Shown: positions 49,163 through 58,219 of the stretch, in pieces
Numbering within the stretch: the first letter of the stretch is position 1
How the letters are laid out: every line of letters starts with the position of its first letter
Origin: WJKG01 sp964627305
GTDB taxonomy: Bacteria; Zixibacteria; MSB-5A5; GN15; FEB-12
Length of the DNA stretch: 64,000 nucleotides
Direction: 5' to 3'
NCBI GenBank assembly: GCA_964627305.1
Contig: CAZVHP010000003.1
Span: 124,001-188,000 of the forward strand
The notes under the pieces: model-generated
What the model saw: the letters and a program-made list of their open reading frames with translations, nothing else
Told to the model about the DNA's origin: nothing
Databases searched by the model: none
Translations under genes and position numbers: made by a program

Positions 49163-51184
49163 TTACCCCAGCAGTGCGTTGAACTCGCCTTCGTCGAGGA
49201 TGGGGATATTCAGCGATTCAGCTTTGGCTTTCTTGGAGCCGGGGCTTTCGCCGCAGAGAACGTAGTCCGTGCTCTTTGAGACCGATCCGCTGACTCGTCC
49301 TCCTGCCTGTTCGATGCGCTTCTTGAAGTGTTCTCGTGGTTTGCTGAGTGTTCCGGTGATTACGAACGTTTTGCCGGACAGGGGGCCGGTCGGTGATGCT
49401 TCTTTCAATTGTCTGTATTCGGGAAACACCACTCCCCCCGTGCGCATTCTGTCGAGCATGGCCCGGTTGGCCGGATTGGTGAAGAAATCGCTGATGTTGC
49501 GGGCGATCACCGGTCCAATCCCCTCGATCTGCTCCAGATCCTCAGATGAAGCCTCCTGCAGTTGCTCGATGGTACCATAGTGTTCAGCCAGAAGTCGGGC
49601 CGCGGAATCACCGACCCCGGGGATGCCGAGAGCATAGATGACCCGGGGCAGTTCTGTACGGCGCGAGCGGTCTATCATAGTCAGGAGGTTGTCGGCTTTC
49701 TTCTGGCCCATGAGTTCGAGCGTCATCAGTTGCTCCCCGGTCAGGAAGAACAGATCGGCAGGGCTTGAGACCAGAGCCTTGTCGATGAGCTGGCGGGCGA
49801 GTTTTACGCCCAGCCCCTCGATATCGAATCCACCCTTGCCGGCGAAGTGGAAGAGGCTGCCCTCAAGCTGTGCCGGGCAGGCGGCGTTAAGGCAACGGTG
49901 GGCAGCTTCTCCTTCGGGGCGGACGATGGGCTGGCCGCAGGAGGGGCAGGTGTCGGGGAACCGCACCGGTGGCGCGTCGTCCGGACGCTTGTCAAAAATG
50001 ACCTGAGCCACCTCCGGAATGACATCCCCGGCGCGTCGTATCAGGACAGTGTCGCCGATGCGGACATCGAGACGACGCACCTGATCCTCGTTGTGCAGGG
50101 AAGCGTTGGAGACGGTCACGCCGGCGACTTTCACCGGGCGCAGCCTGGCGACCGGAGTGACGGTGCCGGTGCGACCGACGGAGAACTCGACATCCTCGAG
50201 CACTGTTTCGGCTTCTTCGGCGGCGAATTTCCAGGCGATGGCCCAGCGCGGTGCGCGCGAAATCTGACCGAGCGCGGTCTGCTGGGTGTAGCGATTGACC
50301 TTGATGACCATCCCGTCGATCTCATAGTCGAGGTCGGTTCGCAGGCTCCGAAGATCGTTGAAAACCTGCTCGACCTCATCCGGCGTGTTCGCCAGCCGGC
50401 CATGTTCATTGACAAGGAAGTGGTTGTGCCGGAGCAGCTTCATGGTGTCGCTGTGCTGCTTGAGGTTTTCGAGTGATGTGTCCGAGATGCCATAGGCGTA
50501 GAACAGGAGCGGCCGCGAGGCGGTGATGGTCGAGTCGAGTTGCCTGAGCGATCCGGCGGCACCGTTGCGCGGGTTAGCCAGCGGTTGGCTTCCCTGCTCC
50601 ACGAGGCGCGCGTTGAGCCGTGCGAAATCGGATTTGCGCATGATGACCTCGCCGCGAACCTCCAGCAGGGGGTAGCGAGCGGCAGTGTCGTTCGACAGGC
50701 GCAGGGGGATGCTGCGAATGGTGCGCAGGTTGGGAGTGATGTTTTCGCCGGTCACGCCGTCGCCGCGTGTTGATCCAAGGGTGAAGATGCCGTTCTCGTA
50801 CACCAGTTCCACGGCCAGGCCGTCGAGTTTGGGTTCGACATAGTATTGGACATCTTCGCCTGACTCTATTCCTTTGTGGACGCGGCGATCGAAAGCCGCG
50901 AGCTCCTCGGCGGTTGTTACCTTCTGCAGCGAGAGCATGGGGAAGCGGTGGCGGACCGTTTCGAACCTTTCCGAGGGAGGCGCGCCGACCCGCTGGCTGG
51001 GGCTGTCCGGTGTGGCCAGCTCGGGGTACTCCTTCTCAAGCTCAAGCAGGCGGTCAAAGAGCTTGTCGTATTCGGCATCGGAAATGACCGGGGCGTCCTC
51101 GACGTAGTACCGGCGGTTGTGGTACTCAATTTCTTCAGCGAGCTTCGCGTGTTCCCCGGCTGCCTTGTCAGGTATTTTGGTCAT
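49163..51184 (-). CDS. ligA: NAD+-dependent DNA ligase
   Basis: 673 residues, standard length. Domain order is complete: Ia (YHNRRYYVEDAP), adenylation domain with the active Lys in VEPKLDGLAVEL, OB fold, Cys4 zinc finger (CPSCGQP to CLNAACP), helix-hairpin-helix repeats, and a C-terminal BRCT domain (GKTFVITGTLSKPRE). It seals nicks in replication and repair. It is the last gene of a minus-strand run that starts with the tol genes; the gap to the upstream gene is 70 nt, so a separate promoter is possible. Confidence 0.97.
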   Translation of the reverse strand: MTKIPDKAAGEHAKLAEEIEYHNRRYYVEDAPVISDAEYDKLFDRLLELEKEYPELATPDSPSQRVGAPPSERFETVRHRFPMLSLQKVTTAEELAAFDRRVHKGIESGEDVQYYVEPKLDGLAVELVYENGIFTLGSTRGDGVTGENITPNLRTIRSIPLRLSNDTAARYPLLEVRGEVIMRKSDFARLNARLVEQGSQPLANPRNGAAGSLRQLDSTITASRPLLFYAYGISDTSLENLKQHSDTMKLLRHNHFLVNEHGRLANTPDEVEQVFNDLRSLRTDLDYEIDGMVIKVNRYTQQTALGQISRAPRWAIAWKFAAEEAETVLEDVEFSVGRTGTVTPVARLRPVKVAGVTVSNASLHNEDQVRRLDVRIGDTVLIRRAGDVIPEVAQVIFDKRPDDAPPVRFPDTCPSCGQPIVRPEGEAAHRCLNAACPAQLEGSLFHFAGKGGFDIEGLGVKLARQLIDKALVSSPADLFFLTGEQLMTLELMGQKKADNLLTMIDRSRRTELPRVIYALGIPGVGDSAARLLAEHYGTIEQLQEASSEDLEQIEGIGPVIARNISDFFTNPANRAMLDRMRTGGVVFPEYRQLKEASPTGPLSGKTFVITGTLSKPREHFKKRIEQAGGRVSGSVSKSTDYVLCGESPGSKKAKAESLNIPILDEGEFNALLG

Positions 51185-51254
51185 GGTGCCAAGGAAGGGC
51201 GGCCGGCGGTGCGTGTCAACAACCGTTCACGATGTTGACAACACAACCGGCGAA

Positions 51255-51803
51255 TCAGCGCCTGGTGGGCAGTGGGTCCTCTTCGCGAATGAAGGGTCGG
51301 AGCTGTTTGCGGAAGGCGGCTATTTCCTGTCCGGCGAGGTCATCAGTGATATCGTTGACCCACAGGGCGGCCAGCCGATCGCAGGAGTCAGCCTGCAGCA
51401 GAACGTGAGTGGCGAGGCTGATAGTGCGATACGGGGCGCGATCCTCGAAGCGAAGGCACACAAGAGTGCGGCGGGGATTGGTGTGGATGGTGGGTGTGGC
51501 GATGCGCTGGCGGAAGTCGAGCCAGCGCACATCGGCTGTGCCATTGGAATCGGGGATGATCAGGGAGTCATTGACGGGCCAGTGGCGTCGGGGGAGAGAC
51601 AGGGCGAAGAAGATCAGGCGGCCGGACTTGTCCATCTGCAGTTTCAGGCGGTCTGAATCGAGGAATGAGTAGAATCGCCGCGAGGGTTCGAAGGCCCCGA
51701 TCTGAACATACAGGGCGTCCTCTTCCAGTTGGTAAAAACCCCGGCCGGGCGGGGCAGACTCGGTCGGGGTCGATATCCGAAGCTGAAGCGAGCGTGATGT
51801 CAT
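51255..51803 (-). CDS. Hypothetical protein between cpoB and ligA
   Basis: 182 residues. Soluble, beta-rich in the first two thirds (GFYQLEEDALYVQIGAFEPS, LKLQMDKSGRLIFFALSLP) and helical at the end. No signal peptide, membrane segment or motif that I recognise. It starts 3 nt after the cpoB stop, so it is co-transcribed with the tol-pal genes. GC content is like the neighbours. A cytosolic role linked to the envelope operon or only positional is open. Confidence 0.6.
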   Translation of the reverse strand: MTSRSLQLRISTPTESAPPGRGFYQLEEDALYVQIGAFEPSRRFYSFLDSDRLKLQMDKSGRLIFFALSLPRRHWPVNDSLIIPDSNGTADVRWLDFRQRIATPTIHTNPRRTLVCLRFEDRAPYRTISLATHVLLQADSCDRLAALWVNDITDDLAGQEIAAFRKQLRPFIREEDPLPTRR

Positions 51804-51806
51804 GTC

Positions 51807-52601
51807 TCAGAGGTCTTCAAGCCGCTTCTTTGCCTGCAGGGCTTCCAGCGTTCCCTCGAATTCCCTGGTCAGGCGTTGGTAGATCGTGCGGGCCTTGTCC
51901 TTCTGCCCGAGTTCCTGATGTGAGCGCGCCATTTTGTACAAGGCGGCACTGAGCAGGTTGGAGCCTTGGAACTGCTTCGTCAGTTGCTCAAACTGGCCGA
52001 TAGCTTCCTTGTACTTCTCCAGCGAGTAGTAGCTCTCGCCGCTCCAGTACAGGGCGCTCTCCACCTTCTCGTGATTCGGGCAGTAGCGAAGGAACTCCTG
52101 ATATCCCTCAACGGCTTTGGCCCACTCATGCTGACGCATCAGGATGAAAGAATCATCGAAAGCGGTGTCGCAGTTAATCGGCGGCGGACTGAACCCCGGT
52201 GTGGTCGAGAATCCTGCATCACCTCCTGAAGGATAGGTTTGTGATCCCGGCGAACTGAACAGGCGTGAGCCCTGTTTGCTGGAGACCTCGTGCAGCATCT
52301 GCATGAGCTGGTCGTAGCTTTCCAGAAGACTGGCTACCTGCCGGTTCATCTCATCGACCGTGACCCGGATGTCATTGCGCAGGCGGATGTCCGCCTCGTT
52401 GCTGGACGTGATCAGGGAGTCCAGGTGCTCGACCTTCTGTTGGGTACGCTTGTTCGAGGCCTCGATCTGGTCAAGTTTGTAACTCAGGTCGTCGAACTGC
52501 CGCGAGCCGACACAGCCGCCGAGAGTCAGTACCAGACAGATAGCCGCCGTCGTGAAGACGGCGGTTACTGTGAATGTTCTTTGTTTGCCCATAATCATCA
52601 C
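51807..52601 (-). CDS. cpoB: Tol-Pal system protein CpoB (YbgF)
   Basis: 264 residues. Hydrophobic N-terminal signal with a lipobox-like LGGC (Cys30), a coiled coil (~40-100: FDDLSYKLDQIEASNKRTQQ), a Ser/Pro/Gly linker (~110-145), and a C-terminal TPR domain (WAKAVEGYQEFLRYCPNHEK, then YWSGESYYSLEKYKEAIGQF, LYKMARSHQELGQKDKARTI). In E. coli, CpoB connects Tol energy with peptidoglycan synthesis by PBP1B. E. coli CpoB is not lipidated; the Cys here suggests an anchored form. It follows pal in the usual order. Confidence 0.88.
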   Translation of the reverse strand: MMIMGKQRTFTVTAVFTTAAICLVLTLGGCVGSRQFDDLSYKLDQIEASNKRTQQKVEHLDSLITSSNEADIRLRNDIRVTVDEMNRQVASLLESYDQLMQMLHEVSSKQGSRLFSSPGSQTYPSGGDAGFSTTPGFSPPPINCDTAFDDSFILMRQHEWAKAVEGYQEFLRYCPNHEKVESALYWSGESYYSLEKYKEAIGQFEQLTKQFQGSNLLSAALYKMARSHQELGQKDKARTIYQRLTREFEGTLEALQAKKRLEDL

Positions 52602-52630
52602 ACTGCTGGTTTCAGAAGATTATACACGCA

Positions 52631-53140
52631 CTACTGCGAGATAATCCGAAATTCAGCGCGACGATTCTTGGCCCAGGCCTCTTCGTTGCTGCGCGGGTCG
52701 AGTGGTCGCTCCTTGCCGTAACTGATAATCTGCAGGCGGTTGACATCGATGCCCAGTCCGACCAGATAGTCACGGGCCGCCTTGGCTCGCCTTTCGCCCA
52801 GCGAGAGGTTGTACTCCACTGTGCCGCGCTCGTCGCAGTGACCTTCAATCTGAACGATAACGTCCGGAAATTCCCGCAACAACTGGTAGTTCTTGTCCAG
52901 TCCGGCCCGAGCGAGCGGCTTGAGATTGGACTTGTCGAAATCGAAATGGATCGTTTCGAACTGAGATTCACTCAATTTCGGCGGGGGCGGAGGTGGAGGC
53001 GGCTCGGGTTTTGGAGTATCCACTACGACAACCGTATCGACAGGGATCTCTTCCGCGACTTCCGGCGTCTTGCCGCAGGAGACCATGATCAGTGGCAGTG
53101 CCACCAGACCGACAATTAACAGCAATCCAATCCGTTTCAT
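52631..53140 (-). CDS. pal: Peptidoglycan-associated lipoprotein Pal
   Basis: 169 residues. Lipoprotein signal with Cys22 (IMVSC), a Pro-rich linker (KPEPPPPPPPPK) and an OmpA-like domain with FDFDKSNLKPLARA, IEGHCDERGTVEYNLSLGERR and the peptidoglycan-binding Asp/Arg of NRRAEF. It anchors the outer membrane to peptidoglycan and binds TolB. A promoter of its own lies upstream in the 182-nt gap to tolB. Confidence 0.95.
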   Translation of the reverse strand: MKRIGLLLIVGLVALPLIMVSCGKTPEVAEEIPVDTVVVVDTPKPEPPPPPPPPKLSESQFETIHFDFDKSNLKPLARAGLDKNYQLLREFPDVIVQIEGHCDERGTVEYNLSLGERRAKAARDYLVGLGIDVNRLQIISYGKERPLDPRSNEEAWAKNRRAEFRIISQ

Positions 53141-53203
53141 GCTGGGGACATCCTCCCTACAGGTTATACATTATCGCGAGTTCTCTCTATTCCATTGTTG
53201 CAC

Positions 53204-53232
53204 AATCTAATCGCACTCAAAGTGGCGGTCAA
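53204..53232 (-). promoter_or_regulatory. Internal promoter in front of pal
   Basis: On the minus strand TTGACC (53232-53227), a 17-bp spacer and TAGATT (53209-53204). The predicted leader is about 57 nt with GGAGG before the pal ATG. It lets pal-cpoB be expressed apart from tolQRAB, as in E. coli. Confidence 0.6.
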
Positions 53233-53322
53233 TAAAAATCACATTTTCAGTAGTCTGATGGCTGAAATCCCATTGCCATCCAGTGTGGCGTCAGGCGAGT
53301 CACCGAGGTCTCATTCTAAGTT

Positions 53323-54651
53323 TCATCTTGGGATCGGTCCCCAGTCAGGATTGGAGCACTGCCCGTGCCGGGTAATGCGGCGCTGATTGCGTCCGGACAA
53401 GTCCATGGCATAAATGTCACGTGGCCCGAGACGGTTGGAGGAGAAGATGATGTGCTTGCCATCGGGCGAGAAATGCGGATTCTCGTTATGTCCCACCTGA
53501 GTGTGGATGCGGTAATCAAGTCCGGAGGTGTCGATCGAGGCCAGGTCGAACCGGCCGTGCTGGGTACGACTGACGAACGTGATGCGGTCACCACGAGCTG
53601 ACCAGATGGGGGAGTCGTTGTAGCGTCCCTGGAAAGTCAGCCGCCGTGTCTCCAGGCCGTCGGAATCCATGATGTATATCTGGGGGCTGCCGGTGCGGTC
53701 CGAGGCGAAGGCGATGTGCCGGCCATCCGGTGACCACGTCGGGGCGGTTTCGATGGCAGGATGTCGAGTGAGTCTTTTAATGATGCGGCCATCGAGATCA
53801 AGCACGTATATCTCGGAGTTGCCGTCTTTGGATAAGACACAGGCGATCATCCTGCCGTCGGGTGAGATGGCGGGTGCTGCGACGATGCCGGGGAAACCGG
53901 CCACTTTCTCCATTTTCGCATTGAAGATGCCCACTTTGTACAACTGCGGTGGTCCTTCGAGGTAGCTGATGAAGTAGATCTCATCGCGGGTCGGGTGGAA
54001 GCACGGGGAGAGATTGATAGTGCCGGTTTTGGTGAGCTGGCGTTCATTGGCGCCGTCGAAGTCGGCAATGAACAGCTCCTTGGCGCCGTCGCCCATCTCG
54101 CGGGCATATACGATTCTGGTGCGGAAGATGCCGGGTTCTCCGGTGAGGGTGCGGACAATCTCATTGGCGATGTTATGTGCCAGATTGCGCCACTGGGTTT
54201 TCGGCATTTCCTCGACGCTTCCGGCGATGCGCTGCTGATTGTTGACATCGAAAATGCGCCAGCGCACGCGGATGTTGTTGACAGGGAACTCGGCCTCGAG
54301 CCTTACTGCGAAGCTCGCTCCGAGACGCTTCCAGCCGAGCAGGGTCATTTCGGTCATTTCGTACAGCTTCATGTAGAAGCTGTCGGCCTCGACTAAGGAG
54401 AAATCGGCGTAGAAGTCGACATCGTAGCGAATAATGCGGGTGACCCACGTCATGAGCGTGGAGTCATCGCCGGTAATGTACTGGTTGCCGATGAATGTCA
54501 TATCCTCGACCGCAACCTGCGTGGGCTGGACATCGCCGGTACGCAGGGTGTCGAAGTAGATTTCATGGACTGGGTCGCTCTGTGCGCCCACCGGGTGGGC
54601 GAGCAGGGTCACCAGTATAGTCAGAATGAGGGCGCAGCCTCGGGATTTCAT
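53323..54651 (-). CDS. tolB: Tol-Pal system periplasmic protein TolB
   Basis: 442 residues. Signal peptide (~1-23), N-terminal TolB domain (~25-170), then a beta-propeller of PD40 repeats (LSPCFHPTRDEIYFISYLEG, APAISPDGRMIACVLSKDGN, APTWSPDGRHIAFASDRTG, SPIWSARGDRITFVSR, NPHFSPDGKHIIFSSNRLG). It passes between the TolA-type protein and Pal in the periplasm. It starts 6 nt after the TolA/TonB-like stop. Confidence 0.94.
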   Translation of the reverse strand: MKSRGCALILTILVTLLAHPVGAQSDPVHEIYFDTLRTGDVQPTQVAVEDMTFIGNQYITGDDSTLMTWVTRIIRYDVDFYADFSLVEADSFYMKLYEMTEMTLLGWKRLGASFAVRLEAEFPVNNIRVRWRIFDVNNQQRIAGSVEEMPKTQWRNLAHNIANEIVRTLTGEPGIFRTRIVYAREMGDGAKELFIADFDGANERQLTKTGTINLSPCFHPTRDEIYFISYLEGPPQLYKVGIFNAKMEKVAGFPGIVAAPAISPDGRMIACVLSKDGNSEIYVLDLDGRIIKRLTRHPAIETAPTWSPDGRHIAFASDRTGSPQIYIMDSDGLETRRLTFQGRYNDSPIWSARGDRITFVSRTQHGRFDLASIDTSGLDYRIHTQVGHNENPHFSPDGKHIIFSSNRLGPRDIYAMDLSGRNQRRITRHGQCSNPDWGPIPR

Positions 54652-54657
54652 CGTGGG

Positions 54658-55419
54658 TTACCTCGGTTGATACTTGAAGGGTAGATTGATGCCAATGATC
54701 TCTTCGCGGAATTCGCGCGGCAGCGGCGGGAAGGGTGCGGACCGTTCGACAGCACGGAGGCAGGCATCATCGAAAGCGTCGATGCCGCTGGATTCCCTGA
54801 TCTGCAGGTTGATGACGCGACCGGACTGAATGACCTGGAAATAGATTACGCAGACCAGGGTTCCCTGGTGGCTGACCGGGTTGCGCCAGTTGCTGCGAAT
54901 CTTGCGGAAGGCCTGCGTAAACCAGTATGGGTAGTTGAAGGAGGCGTTGTCGATCGTGGCACCGGCAAACGGGGAGCCCTCGCCGCCGGTGGCGGATTCA
55001 TCAAGCTCGGTCCCGGTGCCATCGGCGGTTTGTTCCTGGGCGCCTGCGGGTTCCTGTTCAGTGTCCCGCTGGACGACAGTCGGTTTGGGTTCGGGCGGCT
55101 TTTCAGCGGGTGGTTGCTGTTCTTCGGGCGCCGCTTCGGATTCGATGGGGACTTTCTCATCCCTTGCGACCGGTCGCTCCACCGGCAGTTCGATTTCCTC
55201 CTCGGCGGCGGCCCGGGGTATGGCCGGCGCCGGAAGTGGTTCCGGGGCGGCGGTCATCGGCATTTCGGATGGTGCGGTCAGAGACACCCGGATCACGTTC
55301 TGGATGGGGGAGGTCCTGCTGAAGGAAAAAGAGCCGGCCACAAGCAGCGTCGTGATTACCACCGCGTGCATGAGTACGGAGAGGATGATATCGCGTGTGA
55401 GTGTATCGGCGTTATTCAT
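54658..55419 (-). CDS. TonB/TolA-family energy transducer
   Basis: 253 residues from the ATG at 55419, 1 nt after the tolR stop. One N-terminal helix (~10-32) is followed by a long Pro/Glu-rich periplasmic spacer (~45-150) and a TonB C-terminal domain (~165-253: YPYWFTQAFRKIRSNWRNP, VIQSGRVINLQIRESSGIDA, DDACLRAVERSAPFPPLP). Position between tolR and tolB gives it the TolA job, although the end domain is of the TonB type. It carries the proton-motive force from TolQR to TolB/Pal. Confidence 0.88.
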   Translation of the reverse strand: MNNADTLTRDIILSVLMHAVVITTLLVAGSFSFSRTSPIQNVIRVSLTAPSEMPMTAAPEPLPAPAIPRAAAEEEIELPVERPVARDEKVPIESEAAPEEQQPPAEKPPEPKPTVVQRDTEQEPAGAQEQTADGTGTELDESATGGEGSPFAGATIDNASFNYPYWFTQAFRKIRSNWRNPVSHQGTLVCVIYFQVIQSGRVINLQIRESSGIDAFDDACLRAVERSAPFPPLPREFREEIIGINLPFKYQPR

Positions 55420-55420
55420 G

Positions 55421-55843
55421 TCACTGACGTTTGGTCTCCAGCGGGGTCGTGACCAGGCCAATGCTCTCGATCCCCATTTCCTTGAGCTGGCCGATGACGC
55501 CGATGGCGCGACCGTAGGCGACGGTGGAGTCTCCGCGCAGGAAGACGGAGCTTGTGTTTTTGGCGCGCATCTCCCGCTGCAGGGCTTCCTCGAACCGGTC
55601 GGGACGAGTGAAGATATCGTTAACATAGATGCCGCCGACCGAGTCGATTGTCACGACAACCCCCTCCGGTTGTTCTTCGATTGTGGCTGCTCTGGTCTGG
55701 GGCAGGTCGACCTCGATACCGGACTGCAACAGCGGTGCGGAGATCATGAATATGATCAGCAGCACCAGGACAACATCGACCAGGTTGGCGATATTGATAT
55801 CCGACATGGCGCTGTAGCCGCGCATTGACCTGGGGCGGCGCAT
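55421..55843 (-). CDS. tolR: ExbD/TolR family proton-channel subunit
   Basis: 140 residues. N-terminal membrane helix with the proton-carrying Asp in SDINIANLVDVVLVLLIIFM, then a periplasmic ExbD/TolR domain (VDLPQTRAA, FLRGDSTVAYGRAIGVIGQL). Works with TolQ. It lies 2 nt after tolQ. Confidence 0.93.
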   Translation of the reverse strand: MRRPRSMRGYSAMSDINIANLVDVVLVLLIIFMISAPLLQSGIEVDLPQTRAATIEEQPEGVVVTIDSVGGIYVNDIFTRPDRFEEALQREMRAKNTSSVFLRGDSTVAYGRAIGVIGQLKEMGIESIGLVTTPLETKRQ

Positions 55844-55845
55844 TT

Positions 55846-56562
55846 TCAGAGTTGCTCCTTTTTGAGTTGTGCGAGGAAGGCAAGGATGAAACCATTGCCC
55901 TGATCTCGCAGGACCTTGAGCTTGTTATTGGCCCAGTTGAAGGCCATCACGGCCGGAATGGCGGCACCGAGCCCGACAATAGTGGCCAGCAGGGCCTCGG
56001 CGATGCCGGGGGCGACTACTGCCAGTGAGGCCGAGCCTCGTTCGCCGATCGCCCAGAAGGAATCCATGATGCCCACCACTGTTCCCAGAAGACCCATGAA
56101 CGGGGCGGAGTTGCCGGTTGTGGCAAGGAAGATCGTACGCTGCTCCAGCAGACCCATCTGCTCCGTGAGAGTACGCTCCATACCCATCTCGATGACATCG
56201 ATATCAGATTCGGTGAGCTTGTGATCTGCCTCGGCGATGCCCCCGGCGGGGTTCTTCTGTTCCCGTATCTGCAGCAACTCGTCGTAGCCTCCCTGAAAGA
56301 CCCGGGCCAGGTGTGAATCGCGCTGTCCCTTGGCCTGGCCGACCAGATCCGACAGTCGGCGGCTGCGTTTGAACTGCTGCATGAAGGCCCGGTTGGCGTC
56401 CATGACGGCCTTGTACTGGCGCCATTTGTGGAAGATGATAACCCAGCTGACGATGGACATGAACAGCAGGGCGGCCAGGATGATGGCCCCGAAGGTCGAC
56501 GTCTGGGCAATAATCTGCCAGAGCGACCCGGTGACGGCGATGATCGGACCTACGCTTTCCAT
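55846..56562 (-). CDS. tolQ: MotA/TolQ/ExbB family proton-channel subunit
   Basis: 238 residues with three membrane helices (~15-40, ~140-160, ~180-205). Conserved parts: LLFMSIVSWVIIFHKW, LATTGNSAPFMGLLGTVVGI and GIAEALLATIVGLGAAIPAV, the pore-lining region. First gene of the tol-pal operon, with a promoter about 85 nt upstream. Confidence 0.94.
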   Translation of the reverse strand: MESVGPIIAVTGSLWQIIAQTSTFGAIILAALLFMSIVSWVIIFHKWRQYKAVMDANRAFMQQFKRSRRLSDLVGQAKGQRDSHLARVFQGGYDELLQIREQKNPAGGIAEADHKLTESDIDVIEMGMERTLTEQMGLLEQRTIFLATTGNSAPFMGLLGTVVGIMDSFWAIGERGSASLAVVAPGIAEALLATIVGLGAAIPAVMAFNWANNKLKVLRDQGNGFILAFLAQLKKEQL

Positions 56563-56647
56563 ATCGATTTGTACACCCGTCCTTGGTTTCAGTTTGGCCT
56601 TGGATACGAATTGTCATCCGGCAAGCACCGGCGCTTTTATGTCATGA

Positions 56648-56677
56648 ATGATATGCTCGACAGCGCGCGGCAATCAA
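56648..56677 (-). promoter_or_regulatory. Promoter of the tol-pal operon
   Basis: On the minus strand TTGATT (56677-56672), an 18-bp spacer and TATCAT (56653-56648). The leader to tolQ is about 80 nt. No other comparable promoter is visible in the gap to the divergent small lipoprotein gene. Confidence 0.5.
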
Positions 56678-56829
56678 CAAAAACCACTTTTTCGTGCGGC
56701 CACTCGGCTGCGATATGTTAAACTTGATTGCGCCGGAAAGGTTGCGTTTCATTGTCGATTGATTGTGGGCGGGGGGACAGAGAGATCAGCGGGGATGATC
56801 CGGGACGATGCCGGCGTACGGAGGATTGC

Positions 56830-57003
56830 ATGATGGGCCGCCTGATACGAACTGTACTGGTACTGTTGACAGCAGGGGTTGTTGTTGCTGCTTGCAGTAC
56901 GCAGCAGGAAGAGCAGGGTAAGCCGCCGCTTGAGGTAAAGAAGGAAGAGGCTCGCGATTCGACTCGTCTGGATCCGGCGCCGGATTCGGTGCGAGGTCGA
57001 TAA
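56830..57003 (+). CDS. Small lipoprotein
   Basis: 57 residues from an ATG-ATG pair at 56830, with GGAGG 6-9 nt upstream. Lipoprotein signal with lipidated Cys22 (VVAAC), followed by a short charged tail (KPPLEVKKEEARDSTRLD). No domain. It diverges from tolQ and converges with the 374-residue gene of the GlmL cluster. Function unknown. Confidence 0.6.
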   Translation: MMGRLIRTVLVLLTAGVVVAACSTQQEEQGKPPLEVKKEEARDSTRLDPAPDSVRGR

Positions 57004-57009
57004 GGCAAA

Positions 57010-57040
57010 GCGGCCCGCCAAGGTTATCCCGGCAGGCCGC
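57010..57040. terminator. Hairpin between convergent genes
   Basis: Arms 57010-57019 and 57031-57040 pair with one mismatch and an 11-nt loop. It lies 7 nt after the small lipoprotein gene and 31 nt before the end of the convergent gene. No T run. Confidence 0.4.
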
Positions 57041-57070
57041 GGTAGTCGTTGCTATCTGTCGTTCGGTCTG

Positions 57071-58195
57071 TCAGCCCTCGATCATCTCCACATTGGCGCG
57101 GGGCACGACCACTTCGGAGCCATCATCGAATTGCACTTTGAGTACGCGCGCCTTCGATTCCGATTCCAGCACCTGCAGGGGGGCGGGCAGGTCGGTCACG
57201 GTGCCAAGATAGCCGAAATAGGGGTGGCGGATCACCCGGATCGGGGACCCGGTTGCCAGACCGCCAACGCCACTGGCGGCAAGGTTTTCAAGCTTCTTGT
57301 CGATTTCGGTCGGAATGACTACCTCGGGTCTTATGACGCCGGCGCGAATCTGGGTGGCACCGTTGATACAGGCCATTTCGCCCTCATGGCGCTTGAGCAG
57401 GTCGAAGGTTTTCTGGGCCATGCTGATCTGGCCGAAGCCTTCAGTCACGACCAGAGTGATACCGATGTCCTCGTTACCCGTGATGGCAACACCAATATCG
57501 TAACCGAGGAAGTCACGCAGATCCTTGTCGTCGAAGCCGCCCACAACAATGCCCCTGACGCCCATGCTGATGGCCTTTTTCAGGGCGGCCGCGGTGACCA
57601 TTGAGCCGCCCACAATGACCTTGTCCTTCATGTCGTCGGTGATCAGGTTGTCCTCGAGAATGGTGGCATTGTCGGCAACAGCGATCCGCACGTCACCGAA
57701 CGTTTCACCGCCGATCCCGAAAATCCCCTGCACAAACGAGGCATAGGTCTCCATGACTACACCCTCGTTCTCAACGACCTCGGCGACCGTTCCCTTGACA
57801 TAGGAGGTCACCTCAACGGGTATTGGTTCGCCTCGCTGGAGAACCTGACCGGTAATGCTGGAGACGGACTCGATGGTACCGTTGATCGTGGCGCTGGCGG
57901 CCGATGAAAACCACTTGATGAACGATTTCTTCAGGGCAATCTGTTCGCCCTCTTTGATAGGATCGCCTTCCTTCTTGAGCATGACCATTGGCAGGTCTTC
58001 GGGCGGTACCCCGAGTTTGTTGGCCACATTGAGTGGAACCACGTTGCCGGGAAGGTGTGTACGGGCGACCACATCACTGGGGTTGAGCCTGTCGCCGACT
58101 TTGACGACCACTTCGCCCTTGAGCGGGAGGATGCGGTGCTTGCGGACAAGCAGGTTTTCAGTAACTTTCAGACCGGGCGTATATGCATGGGCCAT
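57071..58195 (-). CDS. GlmL-cluster protein with barrel-sandwich and KOW-like parts
   Basis: 374 residues. Cytosolic by appearance. The first ~150 residues resemble barrel-sandwich/RnfC-like modules (ILPLKGEVVVKVGDRLNPSD; ATINGTIESVSSITGQVLQR; VTSYVKGTVAEVVENEGVVM). The centre has Gly-rich alpha/beta sequence (KVIVGGSMVTAAALKKAISM, GVRGIVVGGFDDKDLRDFLG). The end is a KOW/SH3-like strand set (RHPYFGYLGTVTDLPAPLQV, VVVPRANVEMIEG). No known catalytic motif. It is the third gene of the minus-strand set, 24 nt after the membrane protein and about 0.8 kb after the GlmL-type ATPase gene. Function unknown; a scaffold or binding partner of the ATPase is inferred. Confidence 0.6.
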   Translation of the reverse strand: MAHAYTPGLKVTENLLVRKHRILPLKGEVVVKVGDRLNPSDVVARTHLPGNVVPLNVANKLGVPPEDLPMVMLKKEGDPIKEGEQIALKKSFIKWFSSAASATINGTIESVSSITGQVLQRGEPIPVEVTSYVKGTVAEVVENEGVVMETYASFVQGIFGIGGETFGDVRIAVADNATILEDNLITDDMKDKVIVGGSMVTAAALKKAISMGVRGIVVGGFDDKDLRDFLGYDIGVAITGNEDIGITLVVTEGFGQISMAQKTFDLLKRHEGEMACINGATQIRAGVIRPEVVIPTEIDKKLENLAASGVGGLATGSPIRVIRHPYFGYLGTVTDLPAPLQVLESESKARVLKVQFDDGSEVVVPRANVEMIEG

Positions 58196-58219
58196 GGAGC
58201 AGCTTTCCTCCTGTATGTG

